In this document: positions 44,254-53,389 of the stretch, piece after piece
How positions within the stretch are numbered: position 1 is the stretch's first letter
How the letters are laid out: each line of letters begins with the position of its first letter
NCBI RefSeq assembly: GCF_029582805.1
Contig: NZ_JAKKUT010000001.1
Location: 365,068 to 429,067, forward strand
DNA length: 64,000 nucleotides
From: Candidatus Synechococcus calcipolaris G9
GTDB lineage: Bacteria > Cyanobacteriota > Cyanobacteriia > Thermosynechococcales > Thermosynechococcaceae
Direction: 5' to 3'
Notes under the pieces: generated by a model
Told to the model about the DNA's origin: nothing
Databases searched by the model: none
Seen by the model: only the letters and a program-made list of their open reading frames with translations
Made by a program: the position numbers and the translations under genes

Positions 44254-45654
44254 TTATTTTTTGATTTGGACTTTTAGCCAACCACTGAGACGCTCAGCTA
44301 ACCATTCCAATTCCGGTTCCTTTAAGCGTCCATTTTCCCCTAGTTCAATTTTCTTCGTTCCAGCCCACAAAATAATATGGGGATTCACCTGGACAATATC
44401 GCCATCACTGTCTTTGCGTCTGGATTGACGGTTAAATTCTAGTTGACCAATGGCGTAACGGGGTGCTTGGATCCCCCTAGAGCAGGGAAAACCAAACATC
44501 TCACGGCGGAATCGAATATCGGTTTTGGTGATGCGCAGCCGCACTTGGCCAAATAATGTAAAAAGAATGAACCAAATTAAGCCGAGACCAACCGCCAGAT
44601 GACCCGACGCAAATAGGGCCGCAAACCAACCAAACTCACTCCAACTGGCAATGGCAATGCTATACCACATCACTAAAAAAGAATTCCAGGCGATCGCAAA
44701 GAAGCCAATGGGAATTAAACCTAGATGAAACCCATGGGGCGGAATCAAAATTTCTAGAACCTCCGGGGTTTCCCGCAACTGCACCGTAGAGCCAAGGGGA
44801 CGAGTGAGTTTTCCAGTGGTTTGGGGGGCTGTTTTTGGGGTAGATAGACCAGAAGTCAGGGCATGGAGGGCTTGGCTTGCGGAGGAAAATCGTTGCTCTA
44901 GGGCCGGATCCGTGAGGGTTTCTAACCAGTGAACCATGGAGGGCCGCAAGGACACATAACCCTGAAAGAGTCGCCGCATTTGTTTTTGCGGTAGGGAATC
45001 GGGAGAGCGGCCACTGGCCAGATAAATCAAGGTTGCCCCCAAACCATACAAATCCGAGGCGGGTACGGTGTGGCCACCAAACTGCTCCGGCGGCATATAG
45101 CCATAGGTGCCGACAATGGTACGGGTTCCCCCCTGATGACTGGTCTGAACCGAACCAAAATCAACCAAATAAATACTGCCAGGGCTGTGGCCACTGCGAT
45201 CGCCCAGGAGAATATTACTGGGTTTAATATCCCGATGGATGACGGGGGGAAAGCGGCCATGGAGATAGATCAAAATATCCAGTAAATCCCTGGCAATCCG
45301 GTGCAGATCCTCCTCAGAAAAATGTCGCCCTTGGTTCAGCCATTCCTGGAGCGATGGAGCCGGAATATAGGTCTGAACCAAGCCAAATCCTTTCCCTAAC
45401 TCGGTTTCAATATCAAAATAGTCTAGGTAGCGAGGAATGGCTGGGTGATCTAAGGACTTAAGAACCTCGGCTTCCCGTTCAAACAGTTTCAGATCATCCC
45501 AATTGAAATCCGGGCCGAAGAGGAGTAATTTTATGACGACCTGTTGCCCCGTGCCCTGATCTTGGGCTAAATAGGTGCGTCGCCCCGTTTGCTTTCCCAA
45601 AAGGGTGGTCAGCCGGTAGCGATCGCCGAGAACCTGATCCACCAAAGCATCCAT
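44254..45654 (-). CDS. Ser/Thr protein kinase with C-terminal membrane domain
   Basis: A 466-residue kinase. The catalytic domain (residues 12-~265) has Lys42, HRDIKPSN with Asp142, and DFGSVQ with Asp165, then GTYGYMPPEQFGG. The glycine loop is irregular (LLGKQTGRRTYLA) and lacks the usual GxGxxG, a feature of a cyanobacterial subgroup. Two membrane helices lie at ~310-335 and ~343-370, followed by ~95 residues that resemble a PH-like lipid-binding fold. The targets are unknown. It is 65 bases after hisC on the same strand. Confidence 0.9.
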   Translation of the reverse strand: MDALVDQVLGDRYRLTTLLGKQTGRRTYLAQDQGTGQQVVIKLLLFGPDFNWDDLKLFEREAEVLKSLDHPAIPRYLDYFDIETELGKGFGLVQTYIPAPSLQEWLNQGRHFSEEDLHRIARDLLDILIYLHGRFPPVIHRDIKPSNILLGDRSGHSPGSIYLVDFGSVQTSHQGGTRTIVGTYGYMPPEQFGGHTVPASDLYGLGATLIYLASGRSPDSLPQKQMRRLFQGYVSLRPSMVHWLETLTDPALEQRFSSASQALHALTSGLSTPKTAPQTTGKLTRPLGSTVQLRETPEVLEILIPPHGFHLGLIPIGFFAIAWNSFLVMWYSIAIASWSEFGWFAALFASGHLAVGLGLIWFILFTLFGQVRLRITKTDIRFRREMFGFPCSRGIQAPRYAIGQLEFNRQSRRKDSDGDIVQVNPHIILWAGTKKIELGENGRLKEPELEWLAERLSGWLKVQIKK

Positions 45655-45719
45655 AAGATTTGCTAGATTCCTTTTTGATGGGAGTAAGGGGTATTACTGA
45701 TGGATGATAGGCCAACAAA

Positions 45720-46829
45720 CTAAGGACTAGCAAAATACTCGTTTATCCGCGTTAGGAGACGATCATTTTCGGCAGGTGTGCCAACACTGAGTCGAATCCC
45801 ATCGGCGATCGCCCGCACCAGGGTACCTTGGTGTTGCAGGGTATCCCGTAGGGCCGTTGCCTTCTCCGGTTCCCCTAGGCGCAGAAACAAAAAATTACCC
45901 ACACTGGGCCAAACCCGCACCTGGGGTATGCTTTTTAGGGACTGGTAGAGGCGATCGCGCTCGGCCAACACCTGGGGAATATCCCCTAAAAGGGCTTGGC
46001 GATGGTCTAGGGCAAACTGGGCGGCCACCTGGGAATAGGCCGATAAATTATAGGGCAACCGTAACTTTTCCAGAATGGCGATCAGTTCTGGCTGGGCAAG
46101 GCCATAGCCGACTCGATGGGCCGCCAAGCGAAGGGCCTTAGAAAATGTCCGTAGAATCAACCAATTGGGATGATCCGCCAGTCGAGCAACCAAGGACTGA
46201 CCACAAAACTCAAAGTAGGCCTCATCAATAACCACTAAGATATGGGCTGGTAGGGTTTCTAGCCAGGCAACCTCTGCGGCAGTTAAGGCATTGCCCGTGG
46301 GGGAATTGGGCTGAAGCATAAAAACAACCCGCACCGATCCCTGCTCAATGATTCCTTGGGCCGCCTTTAGGTCAACAGCAAAGGCATCTTCATCCCGGCC
46401 CACCCGTTCCACCGGAATGCCAAGGGACTGGGCAAGAATCGCATACATCGAAAACGTTGGTTCCGCCACTAAAATTGACCCCTGACCATTCACACAGGTG
46501 GCCAGCAAAATGGAACGGATCAGTTCATCGGAGCCACTACCCACGGAAATAGATGCGGTGGTGAGGGACTGATGGGGTGGTAATTGTTCATTAACATAGG
46601 TGGCGATCGCCTGCTTCAGGTAAAACTGACCACTGTCAGGGTAGCGATTCGCCAGTACGATTTCTGTATAGATGTGGGCAAGTTTTTGTTTCAGTTCCGG
46701 TGGTAAATCTAGGGGAAACTCGTTGGTATCCAGATAGTCTACCTGTTCCGGTAAGTTATCGGTGCTTTGCTCAGGGGGCGTAGCGTAAGCCACTAATTCC
46801 TGTAATTCGGGACGAATAAACCCCAGCAT
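45720..46829 (-). CDS. hisC: Histidinol-phosphate aminotransferase
   Basis: HisC transfers an amino group from glutamate to imidazole-acetol phosphate in histidine synthesis. The 369-residue fold-type I enzyme shows LDTNEFPLDLPPEL at the substrate-binding start, FMLQPNSPTGNAL, VIDEAYFEFCG and the Schiff-base Lys in RTFSKALRLAAHRVGYGLA. The pattern is that of the cyanobacterial HisC branch. The start is the ATG at 46829. The divergent dnaJ-type gene begins 123 bases away. Confidence 0.92.
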   Translation of the reverse strand: MLGFIRPELQELVAYATPPEQSTDNLPEQVDYLDTNEFPLDLPPELKQKLAHIYTEIVLANRYPDSGQFYLKQAIATYVNEQLPPHQSLTTASISVGSGSDELIRSILLATCVNGQGSILVAEPTFSMYAILAQSLGIPVERVGRDEDAFAVDLKAAQGIIEQGSVRVVFMLQPNSPTGNALTAAEVAWLETLPAHILVVIDEAYFEFCGQSLVARLADHPNWLILRTFSKALRLAAHRVGYGLAQPELIAILEKLRLPYNLSAYSQVAAQFALDHRQALLGDIPQVLAERDRLYQSLKSIPQVRVWPSVGNFLFLRLGEPEKATALRDTLQHQGTLVRAIADGIRLSVGTPAENDRLLTRINEYFASP

Positions 46830-46870
46830 AAGAACGGTAAACCCTACTCGGACGTTGAAAAACCCTCATC

Positions 46871-46876
46871 TATAAT
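46871..46876 (+). promoter_or_regulatory. Possible -10 promoter element for the DnaJ-type gene
   Basis: A perfect TATAAT lies 77 bases upstream of the start at 46953. The expected -35 region (about 17 bases upstream) is poor. It is the best promoter-like site in this gap. Confidence 0.35.
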
Positions 46877-46912
46877 AACATTGTAAGAATATAAAAAAAT
46901 CTCTCTTGTTTA

Positions 46913-46934
46913 TCACCCATTGATCACCCATTGA
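46913..46934. repeat. Tandem duplication, 11 bp x 2
   Basis: TCACCCATTGA occurs twice head to tail in the leader of the DnaJ-type gene, 18 bases before the ATG. Confidence 0.85.
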
Positions 46935-46952
46935 TGCTAGGGCAATTGTTCT

Positions 46953-47927
46953 ATGGCAAGTACTGATTTCAAAGACTACTATCAAATTCTGGGGGTAGCC
47001 AAAACTGCCACAGAAAAGGAAATTCGCACTGCCTTTAAGCGTCTAGCTCGCAAATATCATCCAGACCTCAATCCTGGCGATCTCAGTGCGGAGGAGAAAT
47101 TCAAAGAGATTAATGAAGCCCACGAGGTTCTATCAGACCCAGAGAAACGGCAAAAGTACGATCAATTCGGTCGCTATTGGCAGCAGGCTAGTCCCGATGC
47201 CGGAACCCCAGGTTCGGGTTTTGGCTTTGATGTCGGCGGCTTTAATGTCAGTGGCTTTGATGGCGATTTTAGCCGTTATGCCAACTTCGATGAATTTATT
47301 AACGAACTCCTAGGAAATTTTGCCGGACAAGGGGCTGCGCCGGGGGGGACGTGGGGAGCTAGTCCCTATGGCAGTTCAAGTACGGGGGTTCCTGGCAGTG
47401 ATATTGAGGGCGATGTGCGTTTATCCTTTCCAGAGGCCTTCCAAGGAACGGAAAAACAGTTTCAGATTGGTACGGAAAAAGTAACGGTTCGCATCCCCGC
47501 AGGGGTAAAACCCGGTAGTCGCATTCGCCTCAAGGGTAAAGGCAATGTCAATCCCCTCGGCCAAGTTCGCGGCGATCTGTACTTAAAGGTGATCTTGGAA
47601 CCCCACCCCCTTTTTCGCTTTGAGGATGAGCAACTGGTCTTTGATTTACCCCTCGCTGCCGATGAAGCGGCCCTAGGAACCCAACTGGATATCCCCACCC
47701 CCAGCGGCACAGTCAAGCTCAATATTCCCAGCGGTACAAAATCAGGGCAATTGCTGCGACTAAAGGGCAAGGGCTGGCCCCAAGCCAAAGGTGTTCAAGG
47801 GGATCTCATTGCCAAAATTCAAATTGTTCCCCCCAAACCTCTATCGGAACCGGAACGGGAACTCTACGAAAAACTGAGCCACCTACGCACAATGGATCCT
47901 CGGGCCCAGATGCCCAAGGTGTTTTAG
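46953..47927 (+). CDS. DnaJ/CbpA-type co-chaperone (no zinc finger)
   Basis: A 324-residue Hsp40. The J domain occupies residues ~7-70 with the HPD signature in YHPDLNP, which stimulates the ATPase of DnaK. A Gly/Phe-rich linker follows (~80-150, FGFDVGGFNVSGFDGDF). The Cys-rich zinc domain is absent, and two C-terminal beta domains begin near 155 (DIEGDVRLSFPEAFQGTEKQ). This is the type B (CbpA/DnaJ2) arrangement. It delivers unfolded proteins to DnaK in the cytosol. Gene stands alone, with PLD gene facing it. Confidence 0.93.
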   Translation: MASTDFKDYYQILGVAKTATEKEIRTAFKRLARKYHPDLNPGDLSAEEKFKEINEAHEVLSDPEKRQKYDQFGRYWQQASPDAGTPGSGFGFDVGGFNVSGFDGDFSRYANFDEFINELLGNFAGQGAAPGGTWGASPYGSSSTGVPGSDIEGDVRLSFPEAFQGTEKQFQIGTEKVTVRIPAGVKPGSRIRLKGKGNVNPLGQVRGDLYLKVILEPHPLFRFEDEQLVFDLPLAADEAALGTQLDIPTPSGTVKLNIPSGTKSGQLLRLKGKGWPQAKGVQGDLIAKIQIVPPKPLSEPERELYEKLSHLRTMDPRAQMPKVF

Positions 47928-47977
47928 ATTCCTGAGAGTACGTTTACCCCTGGGACAATCCTTACGCCAATCCTCCT

Positions 47978-49717
47978 CTACCAGGTCACTCGATCCTGGA
48001 TGCGCTCCATGATGCGGGGGCCAATGCCTGGAACCGCCTTCACATCGTCTATGGAGGCAAAGGGCTTCTGCTCCCGGGATTTGATAATCTCTCCGGCAAT
48101 TTTGGGGCCGATTCCCGGTAAAGAAGTTAATTCTTCTAGGGACGCACTATTGAGGTTAATCACCCCCCCACTGGCGGCCGCTGGACTGGGAGAAGGGGAA
48201 GGGGTACTGGTGCGAGCGGTGGTTTGGCTCTCTTCGCGGGTGGCAATTTCACCACCACAATCCTGCAACTGTTTGGCAATCCGCTGGCGCAAGCTATCGG
48301 GAACACCTAAACGACTATTGGCATAGAGTCGCTCAAATTCTCGTTCGTAGTGGGCCGCAACCGTTGGTTGATAGATTACCAGTAAAAATTCATCATTACC
48401 GCGATTGGCTGCCGCTGACCAATTATGGGAGCCAACAATAACGGTTTGGTTATCCACTAAGCCATATTTGTGGTGGAGTTTATCGCCCCGGGCGAGTTCG
48501 GGGGTGCCCACGGTTTCAATGGGATTTTTCCAGGGGTTGTTCCCCGCTTCGTAGTAACATTTTCCTTGCCGTGCTTGGCCCGTATTGGCCAGGGCAACCC
48601 CCAGCATATCGAGGCCTTCACTAAAATCTCGATAGATAAAGCCGGGGTCAATGAGGGTGCGAATCTTTACCCCCTGATCATTTTTCGGCTCCAAGGCCTT
48701 GGAAATCTCCTGATCCGAAAAAACAAACAAGGCCATATCAATGGTTTTACGGGCTTGGGTGAGGACATGGGCAATCAAGCCATTGGTGGTATCTGCCCAG
48801 GCAATGCTGCGGGAGGCAGGGGAAAATTTGACATCGACGGTGACATCCCCGACTTGAACCCGTTGGGTGGGGCGAAAGGGTTTCTGTACGCCAAAAAGAC
48901 TATCCGGCGCGCCGCCGGGGCCATCCCCCCACATAATATTGAATTCTTCAATAAATAATTTTGCCAAGTCACGGCTATCTATCACTAAAAGGGAGTTGGC
49001 ATTCCCCCGCGTATCCGGTACGCCAATATCCCCATGGACATCACTAAGGGTAAAGTTGGCGGTGGTGGCAATCAACTTCTCGCCATCAATGACGACGAAC
49101 TTATGGTGCATGAGCATACTGCCCTTGGAGCCATCGGCGGTGTCATCAATCCAGGGTACGTTTCCCTGCTCTAAAATTGTGATCACATCCCGCTCGGCAA
49201 TCTCGCGATCGCTGGCCCGGCCATCCCCATCGGTGTCCATTAAGTTAACCCAGTCATGGTAGCGTTCCCGCATCCGTGGATCCAGGTTATCTAGCTCTGC
49301 CTGGGAATATTTAGCCCAACTTTTGGTGTAGGTGTTTTCCATTACCACCCGCACATTTAGCCCTGCTTTTTTCCGATCCACCAGGGCATGGGCCAAATTT
49401 GGCAGGCGAAATTCCTGCACTGCTACCTCTACGGCGGCTTTGGCTTGCTTGATCTCATCGATCATAATTTTTTCAAAGTCTTCACCTTGGCGGGTGTAGG
49501 GGCGATAGGGTTCGGTGAAGGTATGGGCCTGGCTATTGTTCATGTGGACATGAAGCAGGGGATGCTGGGGCAGGGGCGAGAGATTGCCCACCAGCAGGGG
49601 TTGCGATCGAAATTGGCTGAGAATGACGAGGGCAATCAGCAACCCAATCACAAATAGAATCAGGTAACGCCAATGCTTCCGCAGAAATTTAGCTAGGGTG
49701 CTGGGGGAAGTCAACAT
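47978..49717 (-). CDS. Membrane-anchored phospholipase D-like protein with EF-hand-like loop and helix-hairpin-helix tail
   Basis: A 579-residue protein. A membrane helix lies at ~17-35, so the rest is probably outside the cytoplasm. Two HKD motifs are present: His205, Lys206 and Asp211 (HHKFVVID), and His416, Lys417 and Asp422 (HHKYGLVD). Between residues 161 and 173 lies a calcium-loop-like DTDGDGRASDREI. A Ser/Pro/Thr linker (~498-515) leads to a ComEA-like helix-hairpin-helix pair, LNSASLEELTSLPGIGPKIA and VPGIGPRIM, which binds DNA in ComEA. A nuclease acting on DNA at the cell surface is inferred; a lipase is possible. It is 105 bases after the PcrA gene. Confidence 0.88.
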   Translation of the reverse strand: MLTSPSTLAKFLRKHWRYLILFVIGLLIALVILSQFRSQPLLVGNLSPLPQHPLLHVHMNNSQAHTFTEPYRPYTRQGEDFEKIMIDEIKQAKAAVEVAVQEFRLPNLAHALVDRKKAGLNVRVVMENTYTKSWAKYSQAELDNLDPRMRERYHDWVNLMDTDGDGRASDREIAERDVITILEQGNVPWIDDTADGSKGSMLMHHKFVVIDGEKLIATTANFTLSDVHGDIGVPDTRGNANSLLVIDSRDLAKLFIEEFNIMWGDGPGGAPDSLFGVQKPFRPTQRVQVGDVTVDVKFSPASRSIAWADTTNGLIAHVLTQARKTIDMALFVFSDQEISKALEPKNDQGVKIRTLIDPGFIYRDFSEGLDMLGVALANTGQARQGKCYYEAGNNPWKNPIETVGTPELARGDKLHHKYGLVDNQTVIVGSHNWSAAANRGNDEFLLVIYQPTVAAHYEREFERLYANSRLGVPDSLRQRIAKQLQDCGGEIATREESQTTARTSTPSPSPSPAAASGGVINLNSASLEELTSLPGIGPKIAGEIIKSREQKPFASIDDVKAVPGIGPRIMERIQDRVTW

Positions 49718-49822
49718 AATGTTTCTGAGACCCTATTTATTTTTCTAAGACCCATGAACAGAGAGCCCAATAGAATTGTAGGGGCGAGGGGTAAAGTTTA
49801 CGTTAAGTTCGCCATTCAACCT

Positions 49823-52183
49823 TCAAATTAATAATTCAAGGGCCGTTAGGGTTGGATCAATCACTTTTTGCCCCCGGCCGGGAAAACGAATAGCTAGGGA
49901 TAGGGCCTTACCGCTTTTGAAGACATGGGTCACTTCCCCCGCACCAAAATCAGGATGGCGAATGCGATCGCCCACGTGCCATTTTCGATCTGAGGGGATA
50001 CCCACGGCGCGATTTGGATTTGCACTGGCCTTGATGGAGCTATTTTTGGCCCCAGCGGGCGATCGCCGGCCCGGGCGAGAACCCTTGGAGCTAGAACCAC
50101 CCACCAACTCTGGGGGCAGTTCCCTTAAAAACTGGGAAGGAATCGTATCTTCACTGTTTCCATAGAGGCGACGGGTCTGGGCTTGGCAAAGGTAGAGTTT
50201 TTCCTGGGCACGGGTAATACCCACATAGCAAAGGCGGCGTTCCTCCTCTAGGGCAAGGGGATCCTGAATAGAGCGAAAGTTGGGAAAAAGACCTTGCTCC
50301 AGCCCCACTAGAAACACCACCGGAAATTCTAGGCCCTTGGAGGAATGGAGCGTCATTAAAGATACCGCCGAGGTTCCCTCTTCTAAGTTGTCTAGGTCGG
50401 AGGCAAGGGCCGCATTCTCCAAAAAACTGCCTAGGGTACTGTCTTCGTGCTCTTCGTCAAATTGTTGGGCGGCATTCACCAATTCCTGGAGGTTTTGCAG
50501 GCGATCAATGGCTTCATCGGTACCTTTATTTTCTAAATCCCGACGGTAGCCACTTTGCTCCAAAAGGGCTTTGGTCATTTCTGCGGCGGAGTAATGGTTC
50601 AGTTGTCCCTGTAGGTCTTGGATTATCTGCACAAATTTCAAGATTGATCGCCCCGATCGCCCCCCTAGGGTTTGGACGGAGGTTTCATCACAGAGGAGAT
50701 CCCAAAGGGGACAGTTGAGTTGGCTGGCGGCATCACTGAGTCGCTCTAGGGTAGTTTTACCAATTCCTCGACGGGGCGTATTGATTACCCGGCGTAGACT
50801 CACACTATCCCTGGGATTGATTAACAGCCGCAAATAAGCCAGGGTATCCTTAATTTCCTTGCGATCGTAAAACTTCAGGCCCCCCACCACAATGTAGGGA
50901 ATATTTGCCCGCACTAGACTTTCTTCAAAGGGGCGGGATTGGGCATTGGTGCGATAGAGGATAGCAAACTGACCCCAATTGGCTTCTAGATTTTGCCCCC
51001 CTAATCCGCGGATCTGTTGCACCACAAAGTCCGCTTCTTCCACTTCCGTATTGGCACTGTGGCAGGAAATGGGTAGGCCCGCAGGACGGGTTGGCCGCAA
51101 CACCTTATCAATTCGCTCGGTGTTTAACTGAATCAATGAATTCGCCGCTTCCAAAATATTGGCAACGGAGCGATAATTTTCCTCCAACTTGATCATGGTG
51201 CGGGTATCGTCATCGGGCAGCCCATCGCCAAAATCATTTTGGAAATTCATCAAAATTGTAAAATCAGCACAGCGGAAGGAATAAATCGATTGATCCACAT
51301 CCCCCACCACAAATACCGATCGCCCCTGCCATTGATCAAAGTCTCGACAGTCAGCTCCATTGGTGGTCAAGAGGCGAATCAGATCATACTGGGTGCGGTT
51401 GGTATCCTGGTATTCATCCACGAGAATATGATGAAACTTTTGATGCCAGTAGGCTAAAACCTGATCATTTTGCTGAAACAGTTTGACTAACACTAAAATC
51501 AAGTCATCAAAATCCAGGGCATTATTGGCCGCTAGGGCAGCTTGGTACTGGCGGTACACTTCGGCAAGAATTCGCCCCTGGTACCCCGGTTGCTCTTCCT
51601 CCACTTGCCGGGGACTTAACCCCTGGTTTTTGGCATTACTGATTTTGTAGCGCATGGATCGGGGCGGGTACTTGCGATCGTCCAGTTTCAGTTGCACCGT
51701 CACGATTTCCTTAATCAGGCTTTGGACATCGGACTCATCAAAAATCGTAAAATTATTTTGCCAACGATGGCCGCTGGGGTCTTGGTACTTCTCAATTTCA
51801 AGGCGGAGTATACGGGCGCAAAGACTGTGAAAGGTGCCCACCCACAACGGCTTCGTATAGGTTTTATAGACCTGCGATCGCAGCCGCTTTTGCTCAAGGG
51901 GCGAAAGATCCCCAAAGGAACGCTGCTTTTTTTCCTGGGCCATTTGTTCCGCAAAGACCCGTTCAATCCGCTCCTTCATTTCCCGGGCCGCTTTATTGGT
52001 GAACGTCACCGCCAAAATATTTTCCGGGGCAACCCGATGGGTTTGAATCAGATGGGCAATGCGATAGGTGAGGGTGCGGGTTTTACCGGAGCCAGCCCCG
52101 GCTACCACCAACATCGGCCCACAAAAATGTTGAACGGCCTGTTGTTGGCAGTCATTTAAGCCCGTAAAAATTTCAAGTCCCAT
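49823..52183 (-). CDS. pcrA: UvrD/PcrA-family ATP-dependent DNA helicase
   Basis: A 786-residue superfamily-1 3'-5' helicase for repair, replication restart and removal of RecA. Motifs seen are: Q motif LNDCQQQAV, Walker A AGAGSGKT, Walker B ILVDEYQDTN, SIYSFRCAD, LYRTNAQSR, LMTLHSSKGLEFPVVFLVG and RRLCYVGITRA. The C-terminus after a Ser/Arg-rich linker has the PcrA-type Tudor-like module, WHVGDRIRHPDFGAG, that contacts RNA polymerase in PcrA. It starts 15 bases after the sua5 stop and is probably read with it. Confidence 0.95.
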   Translation of the reverse strand: MGLEIFTGLNDCQQQAVQHFCGPMLVVAGAGSGKTRTLTYRIAHLIQTHRVAPENILAVTFTNKAAREMKERIERVFAEQMAQEKKQRSFGDLSPLEQKRLRSQVYKTYTKPLWVGTFHSLCARILRLEIEKYQDPSGHRWQNNFTIFDESDVQSLIKEIVTVQLKLDDRKYPPRSMRYKISNAKNQGLSPRQVEEEQPGYQGRILAEVYRQYQAALAANNALDFDDLILVLVKLFQQNDQVLAYWHQKFHHILVDEYQDTNRTQYDLIRLLTTNGADCRDFDQWQGRSVFVVGDVDQSIYSFRCADFTILMNFQNDFGDGLPDDDTRTMIKLEENYRSVANILEAANSLIQLNTERIDKVLRPTRPAGLPISCHSANTEVEEADFVVQQIRGLGGQNLEANWGQFAILYRTNAQSRPFEESLVRANIPYIVVGGLKFYDRKEIKDTLAYLRLLINPRDSVSLRRVINTPRRGIGKTTLERLSDAASQLNCPLWDLLCDETSVQTLGGRSGRSILKFVQIIQDLQGQLNHYSAAEMTKALLEQSGYRRDLENKGTDEAIDRLQNLQELVNAAQQFDEEHEDSTLGSFLENAALASDLDNLEEGTSAVSLMTLHSSKGLEFPVVFLVGLEQGLFPNFRSIQDPLALEEERRLCYVGITRAQEKLYLCQAQTRRLYGNSEDTIPSQFLRELPPELVGGSSSKGSRPGRRSPAGAKNSSIKASANPNRAVGIPSDRKWHVGDRIRHPDFGAGEVTHVFKSGKALSLAIRFPGRGQKVIDPTLTALELLI

Positions 52184-52198
52184 GGTCTACCACCTGTC

Positions 52199-52858
52199 CT
52201 AATCCATATCAGTATCGCTGTATGCTTCCAATTGATCAAAGGGCAGATTTTCCCAACCCGCACCTCGGCGAATAATTACCCCCGGATCAATCCCCAAATC
52301 TAAAATACTGGAGACCTTTTGCCCAGGGGGTTCGCCCGTATCCACAATTAAGTCCACCCGTTTCTCAAACTGATCAAAGAGTTCTGCGGTACCCACATAG
52401 TAGTCGCGATCGCCCGGGAGTCGAGCCGATGTGGAAATAATTGGATTCCCTAAGGCATCCAGGAGAGCCTGACAAAGGGGATGATCGGGCACACGAATCC
52501 CCGTGGTTTTTCGCTTCGGATTTTGGACTAATCGAGGCACTAATTTAGTGGCGGGCAATAAAAACGTATAGGGCCCGGGAATGAGCCGCCGCATTAATCG
52601 ATAGGCGGAGTCACTGACATAGGCATACTGGGCAATATTTGAAAGGGAGGAGCAAAGAAAGGTAAGGGGCTTTTCATTGGAGAGTTGCTTCAATTGCCGT
52701 ACTCGCTCAACGGCTCCCTTATGGTTGAGATCGCAGCCAATGGCATAGACCGTATCCGTGGGATAAAGCATAATTGCCCCAGCCTGGAGCGCTTGACGAA
52801 TTTGGTCAACAATTCGAGTTTGGGGAGTCGTGGGGTGGAGGGTCAGTAAATTAGCCAT
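52199..52858 (-). CDS. L-threonylcarbamoyladenylate synthase (Sua5/YrdC/YciO family)
   Basis: The family makes threonylcarbamoyl-AMP for the t6A37 modification of tRNAs. The 219-residue protein shows the core IMLYPTDTVYAIGCD, QLSNEKPLTFLC, RLIPGPYTFLLPA, GIRVPDHPL and IISTSARLPGD. It has the YciO-like form of the single YrdC domain without a Sua5 C-terminal domain, so it could be the tRNA enzyme or a YciO paralogue of less sure function. I start at the ATG at 52858, with an AGGA five bases upstream, rather than the ATG two codons earlier. Confidence 0.88.
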   Translation of the reverse strand: MANLLTLHPTTPQTRIVDQIRQALQAGAIMLYPTDTVYAIGCDLNHKGAVERVRQLKQLSNEKPLTFLCSSLSNIAQYAYVSDSAYRLMRRLIPGPYTFLLPATKLVPRLVQNPKRKTTGIRVPDHPLCQALLDALGNPIISTSARLPGDRDYYVGTAELFDQFEKRVDLIVDTGEPPGQKVSSILDLGIDPGVIIRRGAGWENLPFDQLEAYSDTDMD

Positions 52859-52875
52859 AATCATCCTAGGCTTCT

Positions 52876-52907
52876 TTCTAACCTTAGCGGATTCTAACCT
52901 TAACGGA
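52876..52907. repeat. Tandem duplication, 16 bp x 2, one mismatch
   Basis: TTCTAACCTTAGCGGA followed directly by TTCTAACCTTAACGGA, in the 146-base gap between the divergent sua5-like gene and the 98-residue gene. Confidence 0.85.
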
Positions 52908-53010
52908 TTGTTGTCGAGGTCATCCGTTTGTTGATCCCCTAATTCGGTACAATTAAGTTAATATCCTTAGCAAAAGGTGTGATTTTATTTATTTAAGGTC
53001 AGGTGTTCTC

Positions 53011-53307
53011 ATGATGCTTCCCCAGGAAATAATTGGACAAAAAGTTTGGCTTGAGGTCGAGCGGGATGATCCCTACGGCCCTAGAGAGCCAGTCAAGGTG
53101 CAAGCAGAAATTAGTCAGCCCACATCCCCACCATGGTTTTATGCCCGTTTTGAAAATGCACCGCGTTGGCTACGGCAAGCCGGGCAGTGGTTAACCCACC
53201 ATGAAGCAGAAATGGCCGTTCTCCTACATCCAGTTCTAGAGGATCTAGACTATGACGAGGGCGACGACCTAGATGATCTGTATGAAGACGAAGTTAACTC
53301 CCGGTAG
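53011..53307 (+). CDS. Small conserved cyanobacterial protein with acidic tail
   Basis: A 98-residue protein starting with two ATG codons. Residues 1-75 contain EIIGQKVWLEVERDDPYGPR and PRWLRQAGQWL, which look structured. The last ~22 residues are nearly all Asp, Glu and Leu (LEDLDYDEGDDLDDLYEDE). There is no signal peptide or membrane segment. I do not recognise a named family. It is followed by a good intrinsic terminator, so it is probably a single-gene unit. Confidence 0.75.
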   Translation: MMLPQEIIGQKVWLEVERDDPYGPREPVKVQAEISQPTSPPWFYARFENAPRWLRQAGQWLTHHEAEMAVLLHPVLEDLDYDEGDDLDDLYEDEVNSR

Positions 53308-53333
53308 TGTATACGCCCAGAAGTTTTTATCGT

Positions 53334-53374
53334 CGTCAAATAATGACCTTTTAGCTTTTGACGTTTAATTTTTT
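53334..53374 (+). terminator. Intrinsic terminator after the 98-residue gene
   Basis: A seven-base-pair stem, CGTCAAA (53334-53340) with TTTGACG (53357-53363), with a 16-base loop, followed by TTTAATTTTTT. It lies 27 bases after the stop codon and points along the plus strand. The T-run is on the correct side for the plus strand only. Confidence 0.65.
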
Positions 53375-53389
53375 CTAGACCACTTATCC

